Assembly: GCF_028736035.1 (NCBI RefSeq)
Contig: NZ_CP117866.1
Location: forward strand, 930,001 to 994,000
Length of the DNA: 64,000 nucleotides
Reading direction: 5' to 3'
From: Streptomyces sp. T12
GTDB taxonomy: Bacteria > Actinomycetota > Actinomycetes > Streptomycetales > Streptomycetaceae
Shown one piece after another: positions 1-13,403 of the stretch. The notes beneath the pieces were generated by a model. It was not told the DNA's origin. It worked only from the letters and a program-made list of their open reading frames with translations, and searched no databases. The position numbers and the translations under genes are program-made. Within the stretch, counting starts at the first letter, position 1, and each line of letters begins with the position of its first letter.

Positions 1-895
1 GGCTGTTCCAGCCGGTGGAGGTCTCGTACCGGCCGAGCTTGGTCAGCAGCAGCACCTTGGTGGCCTTGGCGACCACCAGGGTCTGCCCGTCGGCGGTGAC
101 GGAGGAGCCGCTGCCGGAGACCACGACGCGGGTGACGCCCTCGTAGCCGTAGGCACCGCCGGAGGGGTAGGTGCCGCGCAGGTTCAGGTAGCCGTCGCCG
201 CTGGTGACGGTGGCGGTGGTGGAGAAGGACACTCTGGTCGGCACGCCCGCAAGAGCGGTGTTGACGCTGATGGTGGTGTCCACGGTGCGGCCGGTGGCGG
301 GCAGCAGCTCGTGGACGATGACCTGGTCGGGGCGGGAGACGAAGACGTGGCGCTTCCAGGTGCCGTACTGGTCGGTCCAGGTGTGGGTGACCTCTCCGGT
401 GCGGAAGTCGGTGATGCGGGCGAAGTCGTTGACGGTGGTCATGCCGGGAGTGCTCAGCTGCAACTCGTAGCCGGGGTGGAAGGTCTGCGTCCAGCGCAGG
501 CTCCAGCCGCCTGCGAAGGTCGTGGAGGCTCCGGAGTAGTCGCCTGCCAGCGCCTTGTCCCGGGCGGCTTCGAGCTTGCCGGAGATCACCGGGGGCATGA
601 CGCTGCGGGTGCCGTTGGGCAGCACGAACCGGTGATGATTGAAGATCATCTTCTCGAGCGTCGGCGCCCCGTAGTAGACGGCCCCGTACTCGCCGTTTCC
701 GCTCAGGAACCCGTCGGTCCAGGCGGAGGCGGTGGCGTTGTCCCAGATGCCGCGGTCGGGCAGGGTGACCTGGGGCGGTACGGCCGCGGAGGCCTGGGAG
801 GCGAAGACGAAGCCGGGCAGGGCCGCGGCGCCGGCGGTGAGGGCGGCCGTGGTGAGGAAACGCCGACGGTTGAGGGGAATGTCGGGCAGCGACAT
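1..895 (-). CDS. Secreted GH95-like alpha-L-fucosidase, N-terminal part (runs off the window)
   Basis: Reads on the minus strand from ATG at 895 and leaves the window at base 1, so only about 298 N-terminal residues are visible. It opens with a twin-arginine signal (RRRFL at residues 10-14, hydrophobic stretch, then an ASQASA cleavage region), implying folded export. The mature part has a GNGEYGAVYYG segment followed by FNHHRFVLPNG, resembling the N-terminal beta-sandwich of glycoside hydrolase family 95, whose members release alpha-L-fucose or alpha-L-galactose. The catalytic (alpha/alpha)6 barrel lies outside the window, so activity cannot be checked. Location beside other secreted hydrolases and a deoxy-sugar catabolic operon favours a fucosidase role. 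Confidence 0.72.
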   Translation of the reverse strand, partial: MSLPDIPLNRRRFLTTAALTAGAAALPGFVFASQASAAVPPQVTLPDRGIWDNATASAWTDGFLSGNGEYGAVYYGAPTLEKMIFNHHRFVLPNGTRSVMPPVISGKLEAARDKALAGDYSGASTTFAGGWSLRWTQTFHPGYELQLSTPGMTTVNDFARITDFRTGEVTHTWTDQYGTWKRHVFVSRPDQVIVHELLPATGRTVDTTISVNTALAGVPTRVSFSTTATVTSGDGYLNLRGTYPSGGAYGYEGVTRVVVSGSGSSVTADGQTLVVAKATKVLLLTKLGRYETSTGWNS

Positions 896-1029
896 GGGGC
901 GACTCCGTTGTCGGACGGTGAGTACAACTGGGCACAGAGGTGCCACCGGTGCGGGTGCGGTGGTGGACAACAGCGCTTTGTCAGACATGCGGTGGCTGGA
1001 TCAGCCGTCGACGGCAGAACCGGACGGCT

Positions 1030-1065
1030 GAGGCCGGCCCGTCCCACGGGGGACGGGCCGGCCTC
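1030..1065 (-). terminator. Hairpin terminator of the beta-helix hydrolase gene
   Basis: Perfect 16-bp stem (1030-1045 with 1050-1065) and a 4-nt loop, starting 7 nt beyond the stop codon at 1072-1074 on the minus strand. No strong U tract follows, as is common for actinomycete terminators. Confidence 0.8.
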
Positions 1066-1071
1066 GAGTGT

Positions 1072-3879
1072 CTACGGGGTCACGGTCACCGCGGGCGCCA
1101 TTTCGGCGGTCCCGTTGGTGAGCTTCCCGGAGCCGGTCGCGCCTTCGGAGCTGACGAAGCGCAGCTCGTGGTTGGTGCCCCCCGCGTTGCCGACGGCGAG
1201 CAGGAGCGTGGACTGATTGGCCGCGTAGGCCTGCTGGACGAAGGAGGTGATGTCGACGGTGATGTCGCGGCCGTCGATGGCGTTGCCCTGATGGGTCCCG
1301 CCGCCCTCGGGGACGATGGTCGAACCGAGGGTGAAGGTGGCCGACTTCGCGACGGAGGAGCTCGTGGCGGTGAAGCTCGGCCGGTTCTGCCAGGTCATCG
1401 CGTTGACCGGGCAGGACGTGCCGCCGCCGGTGCAGGTGGTGTCGCTGACGGGTTGCACGAGGAGTTGGTCGGTGTCAGTCGACGGGACCGACGAATAGCG
1501 GTGGCCGACGTAGGTGAGATGGAGTGTCGCCTGGGTCGGTGCCTTGGTGAGGCCGTTGAGAGGGAACTGGATGTAGGAGAGCTTTCCGTCTCCGGATCCT
1601 GTGGTGTACTGCTCGCCCATCAGGCCGACCCCGGTGTTGCGGGTGATGAGGGTCAGGTCCGAGGAGGAGTTCTTGGTCTGGTCGCCCCACCACGCACCCA
1701 CCCAGGTGTCGCCGTTGGTCGGGGCGCCGGTCTTGACGTTCTGGGTCTGGCCGTTCGCGCCCGTGTAGGTGCTGGTCAGCGTGCCGATCCCGCTCGGCGC
1801 CAGCGGGAACTGGCTGGTGTATCTGACGAGCTCGCCGGCGACGCGCAGGTTGTTCAGCGTCACGTTCGTGGCGCCGTTCAACGGGCTGCTGTTCGTCTTC
1901 TGCTCCGTGAACCACACGTTGTCGAGCTTGAAGGTGCTGATCGGGGTCTTGGTGTACGTGTACGTGGCGCCCGACCCGTCAGGGTTGGGGGCGAACCCGT
2001 AGGTCGCCTGGTCCTCGGCGGTGATGGTCTGGGTGGACCCGTTGCCGCCGTTGAGCCTGATCGGTCCCGACCCGTACCGGGAGGTGTCGAACGAGCTGTT
2101 CTTGATCACGATGCTCGAGATACGCGGGTACGGCTTGGGGCTGTTCTGCGTGAAGATGCCGCCGGCCCCCTGCGAGATGGAGTTGAAGTTGTCGAACGTG
2201 TAGTTGTTGAGCTTGTATCCCCACGAACTCCATCCGATGCGGATCGAGTTGCCGGCGCCGGCGGACCAGCTCAGCGTGTTGCTGACCGAGATGTTCTTCG
2301 ATTCCGCGTTGTCCCAGTGGTAGTTGTCGAACCCGAGCTCGTCGGCGACGGCGTCGTGGGCCCCTACCGCGTTGGCATAGCCCTGGACGTCGGGGGTGGC
2401 GGTGCCGAGCTGGAAGTTGCCCCACACGCCGGCGGCCATCGGGGTGAATCCGTCGCTGGGGTTGTAGTGGCCGGAGGCGAACGCGTCGTCGTTGCCGAGG
2501 GTGAAGACGCCGTTGGCGGTGATGTCCTGGCCGCTCGCGAAGTCGATCCCGTCGATCCACGGCTGGGGGTACGGGGTGAGGGCCTTGATGTTGTTGAACG
2601 TCACCCTGTTGGCGCTGTGGGTCTCGTAGTTCCACTGCTTCGAGTCGCGCAGGTAGGTTTCGTTGAACGTGATGTCCGACGAGTGCATGACCATGACGCC
2701 GCCCTGGTGCTGGCTGCGGTAGGCGTCGTGCGAGTCACCGACGCTGCGGGCGTTGTAGTTCGCCACGCCGTTGCCGTCGAAGACACCGCGACCGTCGATT
2801 TCGATGTTGCTCGAGTTGATGATCCCGACCGCCGGCTCGAACGCCTCCATGTACCCCTGGATGCGGTTCTTCAGCAGGGCCCCTTCGCCGGTGTAGATCT
2901 TCAGCTTGCCGCCCTTGAGCTTGCTGCCGTCCACACCGTTGACCATGAGACCGGACCACGTGTACGTGCCGTTCGGGAAGTAGAGCGTGTTGAGCGCCGT
3001 GGGGTTGGCCTTGATGGTGTCGATGGCGGCCTTCAGGGCGTACGTGACGTCGTTGGCGGCCATCGCCCGCACATTCGGGTACCGCACATTGACGGTGCTC
3101 GCGCTCACCAGGGTCCCGGCCGAGGTCTTCTGACCGGCGGGGATGGCGGTGCCGTTGACGGTCTTGCCGGCCATGGAGCTCGTCGTCGCGGCGGGAGCCT
3201 TCTGAGCCGTGCTGTTCGGGTTCGCCGCGAGGTACTTCGCGGCGAACTCCTGGAAGTTGAGGACACCGGTCTGCAGGTTGACGCCGGAACCGTCCGGTGC
3301 GCTCGAGGTGTTCGGACGCTGCGCCGGGTCTTCCAGAGGGTCGTTGATGACCGCCAGGTAGGGCTGTCCCGTCACGCTGGTCGAGTCGCCGTTGACCATC
3401 ACGATCGCTTGGTTCAACCCGGCGTCGGCTGACATCTGGAACGTCAGGGTGTGCTTGTCCGCGCTCACCGAGACGCTGCCGGACGGGTAGTAGCGCGCCG
3501 GGTAGACGTTCACCGTGTCAATCGTGGTGTTGGGCAGCGTGACCGTGATCGTCGGTGTCCGGGAGTCCGACGCGAAGCGCGCGATGTCGAAGTTGTTGCG
3601 GTTCGCGGTGTACCGCACAGCCTGGACGGGAGTGCCGGCGACTTGCACCTGGTACTTGGTGGACGCCTGGTCCGGGGACGTCGTCGTACCGCCTCCCACA
3701 CCCGTCGGCGCGTACGTGTGGACGGTGGTGGCGGCGTGTGCGGGACCGGTGCCGGTGAGCACGAGGCTCGCCACCGCGATGGTGGCGCCGGCAGCGGCCG
3801 CGATGAAGCGCTTCACGCGCGAGCTGCGTCGCGCCGGGGCGGGGTTCGGGTCGGCGGCGTCGCCGGCCGGTCTGATCAT
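1072..3879 (-). CDS. Secreted right-handed beta-helix glycoside hydrolase (GH28/GH49-like) with C-terminal DNRLRE/CBM96-like domain
   Basis: 935 residues from ATG at 3879, preceded by a good purine-rich site (GAGGAGAG). A Sec signal ends near residue 49 (GPAHA|A). An N-terminal beta-sandwich (about 50-200) leads into a parallel beta-helix (about 280-650) with WIDGIDFASGQD and LGNDDAFASGHYNP, recalling the acidic catalytic loops of GH28 polygalacturonases and GH49 dextranases. The last 200 residues (from about TWVGAWWGD) resemble DNRLRE/CBM96 carbohydrate-binding modules. Family placement is by pattern only; substrate could be pectin or another branched glucan or galactan. It has its own terminator and a candidate promoter at 4120-4149. 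Confidence 0.68.
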   Translation of the reverse strand: MIRPAGDAADPNPAPARRSSRVKRFIAAAAGATIAVASLVLTGTGPAHAATTVHTYAPTGVGGGTTTSPDQASTKYQVQVAGTPVQAVRYTANRNNFDIARFASDSRTPTITVTLPNTTIDTVNVYPARYYPSGSVSVSADKHTLTFQMSADAGLNQAIVMVNGDSTSVTGQPYLAVINDPLEDPAQRPNTSSAPDGSGVNLQTGVLNFQEFAAKYLAANPNSTAQKAPAATTSSMAGKTVNGTAIPAGQKTSAGTLVSASTVNVRYPNVRAMAANDVTYALKAAIDTIKANPTALNTLYFPNGTYTWSGLMVNGVDGSKLKGGKLKIYTGEGALLKNRIQGYMEAFEPAVGIINSSNIEIDGRGVFDGNGVANYNARSVGDSHDAYRSQHQGGVMVMHSSDITFNETYLRDSKQWNYETHSANRVTFNNIKALTPYPQPWIDGIDFASGQDITANGVFTLGNDDAFASGHYNPSDGFTPMAAGVWGNFQLGTATPDVQGYANAVGAHDAVADELGFDNYHWDNAESKNISVSNTLSWSAGAGNSIRIGWSSWGYKLNNYTFDNFNSISQGAGGIFTQNSPKPYPRISSIVIKNSSFDTSRYGSGPIRLNGGNGSTQTITAEDQATYGFAPNPDGSGATYTYTKTPISTFKLDNVWFTEQKTNSSPLNGATNVTLNNLRVAGELVRYTSQFPLAPSGIGTLTSTYTGANGQTQNVKTGAPTNGDTWVGAWWGDQTKNSSSDLTLITRNTGVGLMGEQYTTGSGDGKLSYIQFPLNGLTKAPTQATLHLTYVGHRYSSVPSTDTDQLLVQPVSDTTCTGGGTSCPVNAMTWQNRPSFTATSSSVAKSATFTLGSTIVPEGGGTHQGNAIDGRDITVDITSFVQQAYAANQSTLLLAVGNAGGTNHELRFVSSEGATGSGKLTNGTAEMAPAVTVTP

Positions 3880-4119
3880 GCCTGTCTCTCCTCAGGACGA
3901 GACCTTTGCAGGTCTGTTCAGGCGCTCGCCGTCTGCTGGAGACGGCGCGGAGCATTCGCGATGCCGCGGCCGGACCGCGGCCGTCGGGGCCGTCGCGGTC
4001 GAGGGGACCACCACGACGCACCGAGCGGGGTGACGCGGGTGAGGTCGAGTGGTGTTTCGCACGGTGGGTCAGGGTGGCTCCACCGCATTGACCGATCCAC
4101 GGGATCGGGCATGGCGGGG

Positions 4120-4149
4120 ACGTTACTGTCGTATTTCCGGAACCGTCAA
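4120..4149 (-). promoter_or_regulatory. Candidate sigma-70-type promoter for the beta-helix hydrolase
   Basis: On the minus strand TTGACG (4149-4144) and TAACGT (4125-4120) are separated by 18 nt. The spacer holds the inverted element TTCCGGAA. The -10 hexamer is the same as in the GntR-linked minus-strand promoter at 22.2 kb. Position is about 240 nt upstream of the start codon, so a long leader would result. Confidence 0.4.
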
Positions 4150-4277
4150 TGCTCCGTACACTTCAAGTCGCGGAAACAGTCGTGAGCGGCCTGCGACGCC
4201 CTCACCATGCTCCGTAACGGCTGAATCACGGCCGCCGCGCGAAGACTTGCCCTGTTGCGACAGTCGCCCTACGCTGA

Positions 4278-8399
<4,122 letters not shown>

Positions 8400-8465
8400 A
8401 CGGGCCTTGCCCGCCCGCCCACCGGCCATCCAGCAAGTCCGCCCCTGTCACAGAAGGTTCCTCAC

Positions 8466-9776
8466 ATGAACAGCACCACCATACGCACCCGCAGACTCCT
8501 GACGATCACCACCGCGGCGCTCCTCGTGGCCGGCCTCGGCGCGTGCAGCAGCACCGAGAGCACCTCCGACAACTCGGAGAAGAGCCAGGCCGGGCCGGTG
8601 AAGATGGAGTTCTGGGGCTGGGCCGGCTACGAGAAGATCGTCGACCAGTGGAACGCCTCCCACCCGAACGCCAAGGTCACCTTCAAGAAGATTCCGTCGG
8701 GCGGCACGGGCGGCTACACCCAGATCAGCAACGCGATCACCGCCGGCGAGGGCCCGTGCCTGGCCCAGATCGAGTACCAGGCCATCCCGTCGATGCTCGT
8801 GAAGAACACGGTCATGGACATCACGAAGTACGCGAGCGCCGACATGGCCAAGTTCGTCCCGTCGGCGGTCTCCGCCTCCAGCATCGGCGGCAAGATCTAC
8901 GGAGTCCCGGTGGACGTCGGCCCGATGGTCCTCTTCTACCGCAAGGATCTGTTCGCCAAGTACGGCATCACCAAGCCGCCGGCCACCTGGGCCGAGTACA
9001 AGGCCGACGCCAAGAAGGTCGCCGCCGCCGATCCGAGCGTGAAGTTCGGCAACGCGCCTAGCGAGGGCAACGATCTGGCGGCCTACAGCCTGCAGACTGG
9101 CCAGTCCTGGTACTCGGTCCAGGGAGACAGCTGGACCGTCAGCATCGACAACCCCGGCACCCGCAAGGTCGCCGCCTTCTGGCAGGACCTGACGGACAAG
9201 GGTCTGGTGTCGAAGACCGGCAACGCCTGGGACCCGAAGTTCAACAAGGCCGCCACAGCCGGCAAGGTACTGACGTTCGTCAACGCGTCCTGGGCCGCCG
9301 GCGGCCTGAAGTCTGACCTGAAGGACCTGTCCGGCAAGTGGGCGGTCGCCCCGATGCCGACCTGGGAGGCCGGCGACGGCAAGAGCTCCAGCAACGGCGG
9401 CTCGGCCACCTCGGTGATGACCGGGTGCAAGTCGCCCCGCGAAGCCGCGCAGTTCGCCGCGTTCCTGTCCAGCGACCCGCAGGCCGTGAAGACGGGCATC
9501 GAAAGCGGGCTGTACCCGGCGTCGAAGGCCGGACAGGACGACCCGGCGCTGAAGGCAGGCGACCCGTACTTCGGCGGCCAGAAGGTCGGCGACCTGTACA
9601 AGGCCTCCGCCGCGCAGGTGCCCAGCACCTGGACCAACGGCCCGACCTATCAGCAGGTCCAGACGGACCTCACCGGCGCCATGGGCAAGGGCACCCTGCC
9701 GGACGCGGTCACCAAGGTCCAGGCCTCGACGGTCGCCGCGATCAAGAAGCTCGGGCTGTCGGTGACCAACGGCTGA
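8466..9776 (+). CDS. ABC sugar importer, substrate-binding lipoprotein
   Basis: 436 residues with a lipobox LGAC (Cys27), so it is anchored on the outer face of the membrane. The mature protein has the extracellular solute-binding family 1 pattern (FWGWAGYEKIVDQWNASHPN at the start, VPVDVGPMVLFYRKDLFAKYG in the middle). It precedes two permease genes and should deliver oligosaccharides to them. The ligand is not determinable from sequence; neighbours suggest galacto- or arabino-oligosaccharides. No ATPase gene accompanies it. Confidence 0.92.
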   Translation: MNSTTIRTRRLLTITTAALLVAGLGACSSTESTSDNSEKSQAGPVKMEFWGWAGYEKIVDQWNASHPNAKVTFKKIPSGGTGGYTQISNAITAGEGPCLAQIEYQAIPSMLVKNTVMDITKYASADMAKFVPSAVSASSIGGKIYGVPVDVGPMVLFYRKDLFAKYGITKPPATWAEYKADAKKVAAADPSVKFGNAPSEGNDLAAYSLQTGQSWYSVQGDSWTVSIDNPGTRKVAAFWQDLTDKGLVSKTGNAWDPKFNKAATAGKVLTFVNASWAAGGLKSDLKDLSGKWAVAPMPTWEAGDGKSSSNGGSATSVMTGCKSPREAAQFAAFLSSDPQAVKTGIESGLYPASKAGQDDPALKAGDPYFGGQKVGDLYKASAAQVPSTWTNGPTYQQVQTDLTGAMGKGTLPDAVTKVQASTVAAIKKLGLSVTNG

Positions 9777-9876
9777 GGCCGCGGAACTCCAGCCGCCCCG
9801 AAGGGTTCCCGCGGCCGCCCGTACCCGGCGCCGCGGGGACCCGCTCCCTGACGACGAACCGCCCAGCGAGGTTTCC

Positions 9877-10857
9877 ATGAGCAGTCCCAGCAGCACCCGG
9901 GCCGCGTCACCGCCGCGGCCGGTGCCCGCGGGCACCCCCCGGGTCTCCGCCTTCGGCCGGCCTCGGCGCACCGGCCGCCGTACCGCGTTGACCGCGTCGG
10001 TTTTCCTGGCGCCGTTCGCGGTGCTCTTCCTGACCATGATGGTCGCGCCGATCTGTTACGCGATCTACCAGAGCTTCTTCACCGTCCGCCGCGCCGGGCT
10101 GTTCGGCGGTGCGCAGTCCACAGAGTTCGCGGGACTGTCCAACTACGCCGCCGCCTTCGGCGACCACGACTTCACCGCGTCGATCGTCCGGGTCGTGCTG
10201 CTGGGCTGCGTCCAGGTCCCGGTCATGCTCGGCCTGGCCCTCTTGCTCGCGCTCCTGCTGGACTCCCGCTCGGCCCGGCTGCGGAAGACCTACCGGCTCA
10301 CGTTCTTCCTGCCCTACGCGCTGCCGGGTGCGATCGCCGCGTTGATGTGGTCCTTCCTCCTGGCGAAAGACCTCTCGCCGTTCACCGGACCGCTGTCCCA
10401 CCTCGGGATCGACGTCGACTTCCTGTCGCCGTCGTGGGTTCCGGTCTCGATCGGGAACATGATCACGTGGGGCTGGACCGGCTACAACATGCTGATCATC
10501 TACTCCGCGCTGCAGACGATCCCGGCGGAGGTGATGGAGGCCGCCGCGCTCGACGGCTGCACCGGATGGCGCCTGGCGTGGGCGGTGAAGATCCCGCTGG
10601 TACGTCCCGCGCTGGTGCTGACCACGATCTTCTCCATCATCGGGACGGCGCAGCTGTACACCGAGCCGGCGGTGCTGGTCAGCGCGCGCATCCCGGGCAT
10701 CGACCCGAAGTTCTCCCCGATCATGAACGCGACCCTGGGCATGGACGTGGGCGGCCAGAACCTGGCCGCCGCCCAGTCCGTCGTGCTCGCGCTGATCACC
10801 CTCGTGCTCTCGTTCGGCTTTCTCAAGTACAACCAGCGCAAGGGAGCGATGGCATGA
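9877..10857 (+). CDS. ABC sugar importer permease, MalF/UgpA type
   Basis: 326 residues with six predicted membrane segments starting near residue 40. The cytoplasmic EAA loop that contacts the ATPase is present (EVMEAAALDGCTGWRLAW...IPLVRP). The 3' end overlaps the next permease by four bases (ATGA), indicating translational coupling. It forms the importer with the lipoprotein at 8466 and the permease at 10854. Confidence 0.92.
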   Translation: MSSPSSTRAASPPRPVPAGTPRVSAFGRPRRTGRRTALTASVFLAPFAVLFLTMMVAPICYAIYQSFFTVRRAGLFGGAQSTEFAGLSNYAAAFGDHDFTASIVRVVLLGCVQVPVMLGLALLLALLLDSRSARLRKTYRLTFFLPYALPGAIAALMWSFLLAKDLSPFTGPLSHLGIDVDFLSPSWVPVSIGNMITWGWTGYNMLIIYSALQTIPAEVMEAAALDGCTGWRLAWAVKIPLVRPALVLTTIFSIIGTAQLYTEPAVLVSARIPGIDPKFSPIMNATLGMDVGGQNLAAAQSVVLALITLVLSFGFLKYNQRKGAMA

Positions 10858-11732
10858 GCGTGATTTCGGCCGACCGACCGACCCGACCGACCCGCCGCGG
10901 CACCGACATCGCGAGCAAGGTCGTCGTCAACGGCATGCTGGGCCTGATGGCCCTGTACACGCTGATCCCGCTGTGGTGGCTGTTCGTCTCCGCGACCAAA
11001 GCCTCGGGCTACCTCTATACCGGTACGCCGCTGTGGTTCTCCCACTTCGACCTGGTCACCAACATCAGAGACGTGTTCAGCTTCGAGGGCGGCATCTTCT
11101 CCACCTGGCTCGCCAACAGCGCGCTGTACAGTTTCGTCGGCGCCACCGTCGGCACCCTGCTGTCCGCGATGGCCGGCTACGCGCTGTCCAAGTTCAGCTT
11201 CCGCGGCCGGGAAAGCGTGTTCAACGTCGTCCTCGCCTCGGTTCTCATCCCGGCGCCGATGTTCGCCCTGCCGTTGTTCCTGCTCATGGCCAAGCTCGAC
11301 ATCACCAACTCCTACTGGTCGGTGCTGCTGCCCAGCTGTGTCAGCCCGTTCGGCGTCTACCTGTGCCGGATCTTCGCCGCGGCGTCCGTCCCGGACGAAC
11401 TCCTTGAGGCCGCACGGATCGACGGAGCAGGCGAACAGCGCACCTTCTTCCGGATCGCCCTGCCGCTGATGTCCCCGGCACTGGTGACCGTCTTCCTGTT
11501 CCAGTTCGTCGGCATCTGGAACAACTACCTGCTGCCCTCGCTCATGCTCAACACCCCCTCACTGCAGCCCGTCACGGTGGGCCTGGTGCAGTGGCGCGCG
11601 GAGTTCGCCAGCGGAGTGCCGCCGTTGCTGCCGATCACCGGTGCGTTCCTGTCGCTGATCCCTCTGCTCGTCGCCTTCGTCAGTCTCCAGCGGTTCTGGC
11701 GCAAGGGCCTGACCGCAGGCGCCGTCAAGTAG
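10854..11732 (+). CDS. ABC sugar importer permease, MalG/UgpE type
   Basis: 292 residues starting at the ATG that overlaps the previous stop. Six membrane segments and the EAA loop (ELLEAARIDGAGEQRTFFRIALP) are visible. It completes the heterodimeric pore. The missing ATPase is probably supplied in trans by a shared MsiK-like protein, as established for other streptomycete sugar importers. Confidence 0.92.
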   Translation: MSVISADRPTRPTRRGTDIASKVVVNGMLGLMALYTLIPLWWLFVSATKASGYLYTGTPLWFSHFDLVTNIRDVFSFEGGIFSTWLANSALYSFVGATVGTLLSAMAGYALSKFSFRGRESVFNVVLASVLIPAPMFALPLFLLMAKLDITNSYWSVLLPSCVSPFGVYLCRIFAAASVPDELLEAARIDGAGEQRTFFRIALPLMSPALVTVFLFQFVGIWNNYLLPSLMLNTPSLQPVTVGLVQWRAEFASGVPPLLPITGAFLSLIPLLVAFVSLQRFWRKGLTAGAVK

Positions 11733-11779
11733 CGCGTTCGCTGCCCCACGCCCCTCCTGAACTGCAAAGGACCACTGCA

Positions 11780-13279
11780 TTGCCCCGCGCCCACGTCATT
11801 CTCGACAAGCATGCCGTCATCGCTCCCGTCCGACGCCGCACCTTCGGCTCGTTCGTCGAACACCTCGGCCGCTGCGTGTACACCGGGCTCTACGAGCCGG
11901 AACACCCGAGCGCGAACGACGACGGGTTCCGTATGGACGTCGTCGAACTGGTCAGGGAGCTCGGCACCAGGACCGTCCGCTACCCGGGCGGCAACTTCGT
12001 CTCCGGCTTCCGCTGGGAGGACTCGGTCGGCCCCCGCGACAAGCGCCCGGTGCGCCGCGACCTCGCCTGGCATTCGCTGGAGTCGAACCAGGTCGGCCTG
12101 GACGAGTTCGCCCGCTGGCTCAAGCTCACCGACTCCGAGATGATGCTCGCGCTGAACCTCGGCACGCGGGGCATCCTGCCCGCCCTGGACCTGCTCGAGT
12201 ACGCCAACCACCCCTCCGGTACGGCGCTGTCGGATCTGCGTATCGCCAACGGCACGCCGGAGCCGCACAACGTGCGCATGTGGTGCCTCGGCAACGAGAT
12301 GGACGGACGCTGGCAGACCGGCTTCATGACGGCCGACGACTACGGCAAGCTCGCCGCCCGTACCGCCGGCGCGATGAAGATGGCCGACAAGGACCTCGAA
12401 CTCGTGGTCTGCGGCTCCTCCGGCTCCTGGATGCCGACCTTCGGCGACTGGGAGCGCACGGTGCTCGAGCACACCTACGACCACGTCGACTACGTCTCCT
12501 GCCACGCCTACTACCAGGAGCTCGACGGCGACCTCGGCTCCTTCCTCGCCTCGGCGACCGACATGGACTACTTCATCGACACCGTCGTCGCGACCGCCGA
12601 CCACGTGGGCTACAAGAAACGCTCCAACAAGAAGATCAACCTCTCGTTCGACGAGTGGAACGTCTGGTACCAAAAGGAGCACGCGGAGTCCGACGAGGTC
12701 AACGACGAGTGGCGGCACGCCCCCCGGCAGCTGGAGGACGTCTACTCGGTGGCGGACGCCGTCGTCGTCGGCAACCTGCTGATGACGCTGCTCAAGCACA
12801 GCGACCGCGTCACCTCGGCCTCGCTCGCGCAACTGGTCAACGTGATCGCGCCGATCATGACCGAGCCCGGCGGCCCGGCCTGGCGGCAGACGACGTTCTA
12901 CCCGTTCTCGATCACCAGCCGGCTTGCCGCCGGTGAGGTGATCCGGCCCGTTGTCGAGGCGCCGACCTACACGACGGCACGCCATGGCGAGGCGTCCGTC
13001 GTCGACGCCGTCGCGACCGTCGACGAGGACCGGGCCGCGGTCTTCCTCGTCAACCGCGGGCTTTCGCAGGCCACTCAGGTCACGGTCGATGTGCGCAGCC
13101 TTGGCTCCTCGCGGATTCTGGAGGCGGTCACACTCGCCGACCCGGACGCGTATGCGAAGAACACACTCACCGAGCAGAACCGCGTGACCCCGCACGCGAA
13201 CCCGAGCGCGAGCCTGTCCGACGGGCTGCTCAGCATCGAGCTGCCGCCGGTGTCGTGGACGGCAATCGCGCTGGGCTGA
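11780..13279 (+). CDS. GH51 alpha-L-arabinofuranosidase
   Basis: 499 residues from TTG 11780, chosen because AAAGGA lies 8 nt upstream and the protein then begins like the family (RAHVILDKHAVIAPV). Catalytic acid/base Glu173 is in WCLGNEMDGRW and nucleophile Glu292 in SFDEWNVWYQ. These spacings and the length match intracellular GH51 enzymes. There is no signal peptide, so it trims imported arabino-oligosaccharides. It lies 47 nt after the permease genes, within the same transcription unit as the GH2 enzyme. Confidence 0.95.
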   Translation: MPRAHVILDKHAVIAPVRRRTFGSFVEHLGRCVYTGLYEPEHPSANDDGFRMDVVELVRELGTRTVRYPGGNFVSGFRWEDSVGPRDKRPVRRDLAWHSLESNQVGLDEFARWLKLTDSEMMLALNLGTRGILPALDLLEYANHPSGTALSDLRIANGTPEPHNVRMWCLGNEMDGRWQTGFMTADDYGKLAARTAGAMKMADKDLELVVCGSSGSWMPTFGDWERTVLEHTYDHVDYVSCHAYYQELDGDLGSFLASATDMDYFIDTVVATADHVGYKKRSNKKINLSFDEWNVWYQKEHAESDEVNDEWRHAPRQLEDVYSVADAVVVGNLLMTLLKHSDRVTSASLAQLVNVIAPIMTEPGGPAWRQTTFYPFSITSRLAAGEVIRPVVEAPTYTTARHGEASVVDAVATVDEDRAAVFLVNRGLSQATQVTVDVRSLGSSRILEAVTLADPDAYAKNTLTEQNRVTPHANPSASLSDGLLSIELPPVSWTAIALG

Positions 13280-13339
13280 GTACCGTGCGACCAGCGGTGG
13301 GTACGTCATCCGCGACGTCGGGAGAGGTGACCTGACGCG

Positions 13340-13397
13340 GGACAGCAAGCAGTGGGGCCGGAAAGCGATCGCTTTCCGGCCCCACTGCTTGCTGTCC
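13340..13397. terminator. 58-bp perfect palindrome between convergent genes
   Basis: The two 29-base halves are exact reverse complements with no unpaired centre (middle GCGATCGC). It lies between the convergent GH51 (+) and GH43 (-) genes, 60 nt and 7 nt from their stops, and best fits a bidirectional terminator. The central GGAAAGCGATCGCTTTCC could also be a protein-binding site. Confidence 0.85.
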
Positions 13398-13403
13398 GGG
13401 TCC

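Noticed and set aside
940..3432. Very long open frame on the plus strand
   Set aside because: It lies opposite the beta-helix hydrolase, whose signal peptide, ribosome site and domains are clear. In high-GC DNA the antisense frame stays open by chance, and its product is Val/Gly/Arg-rich without motifs.
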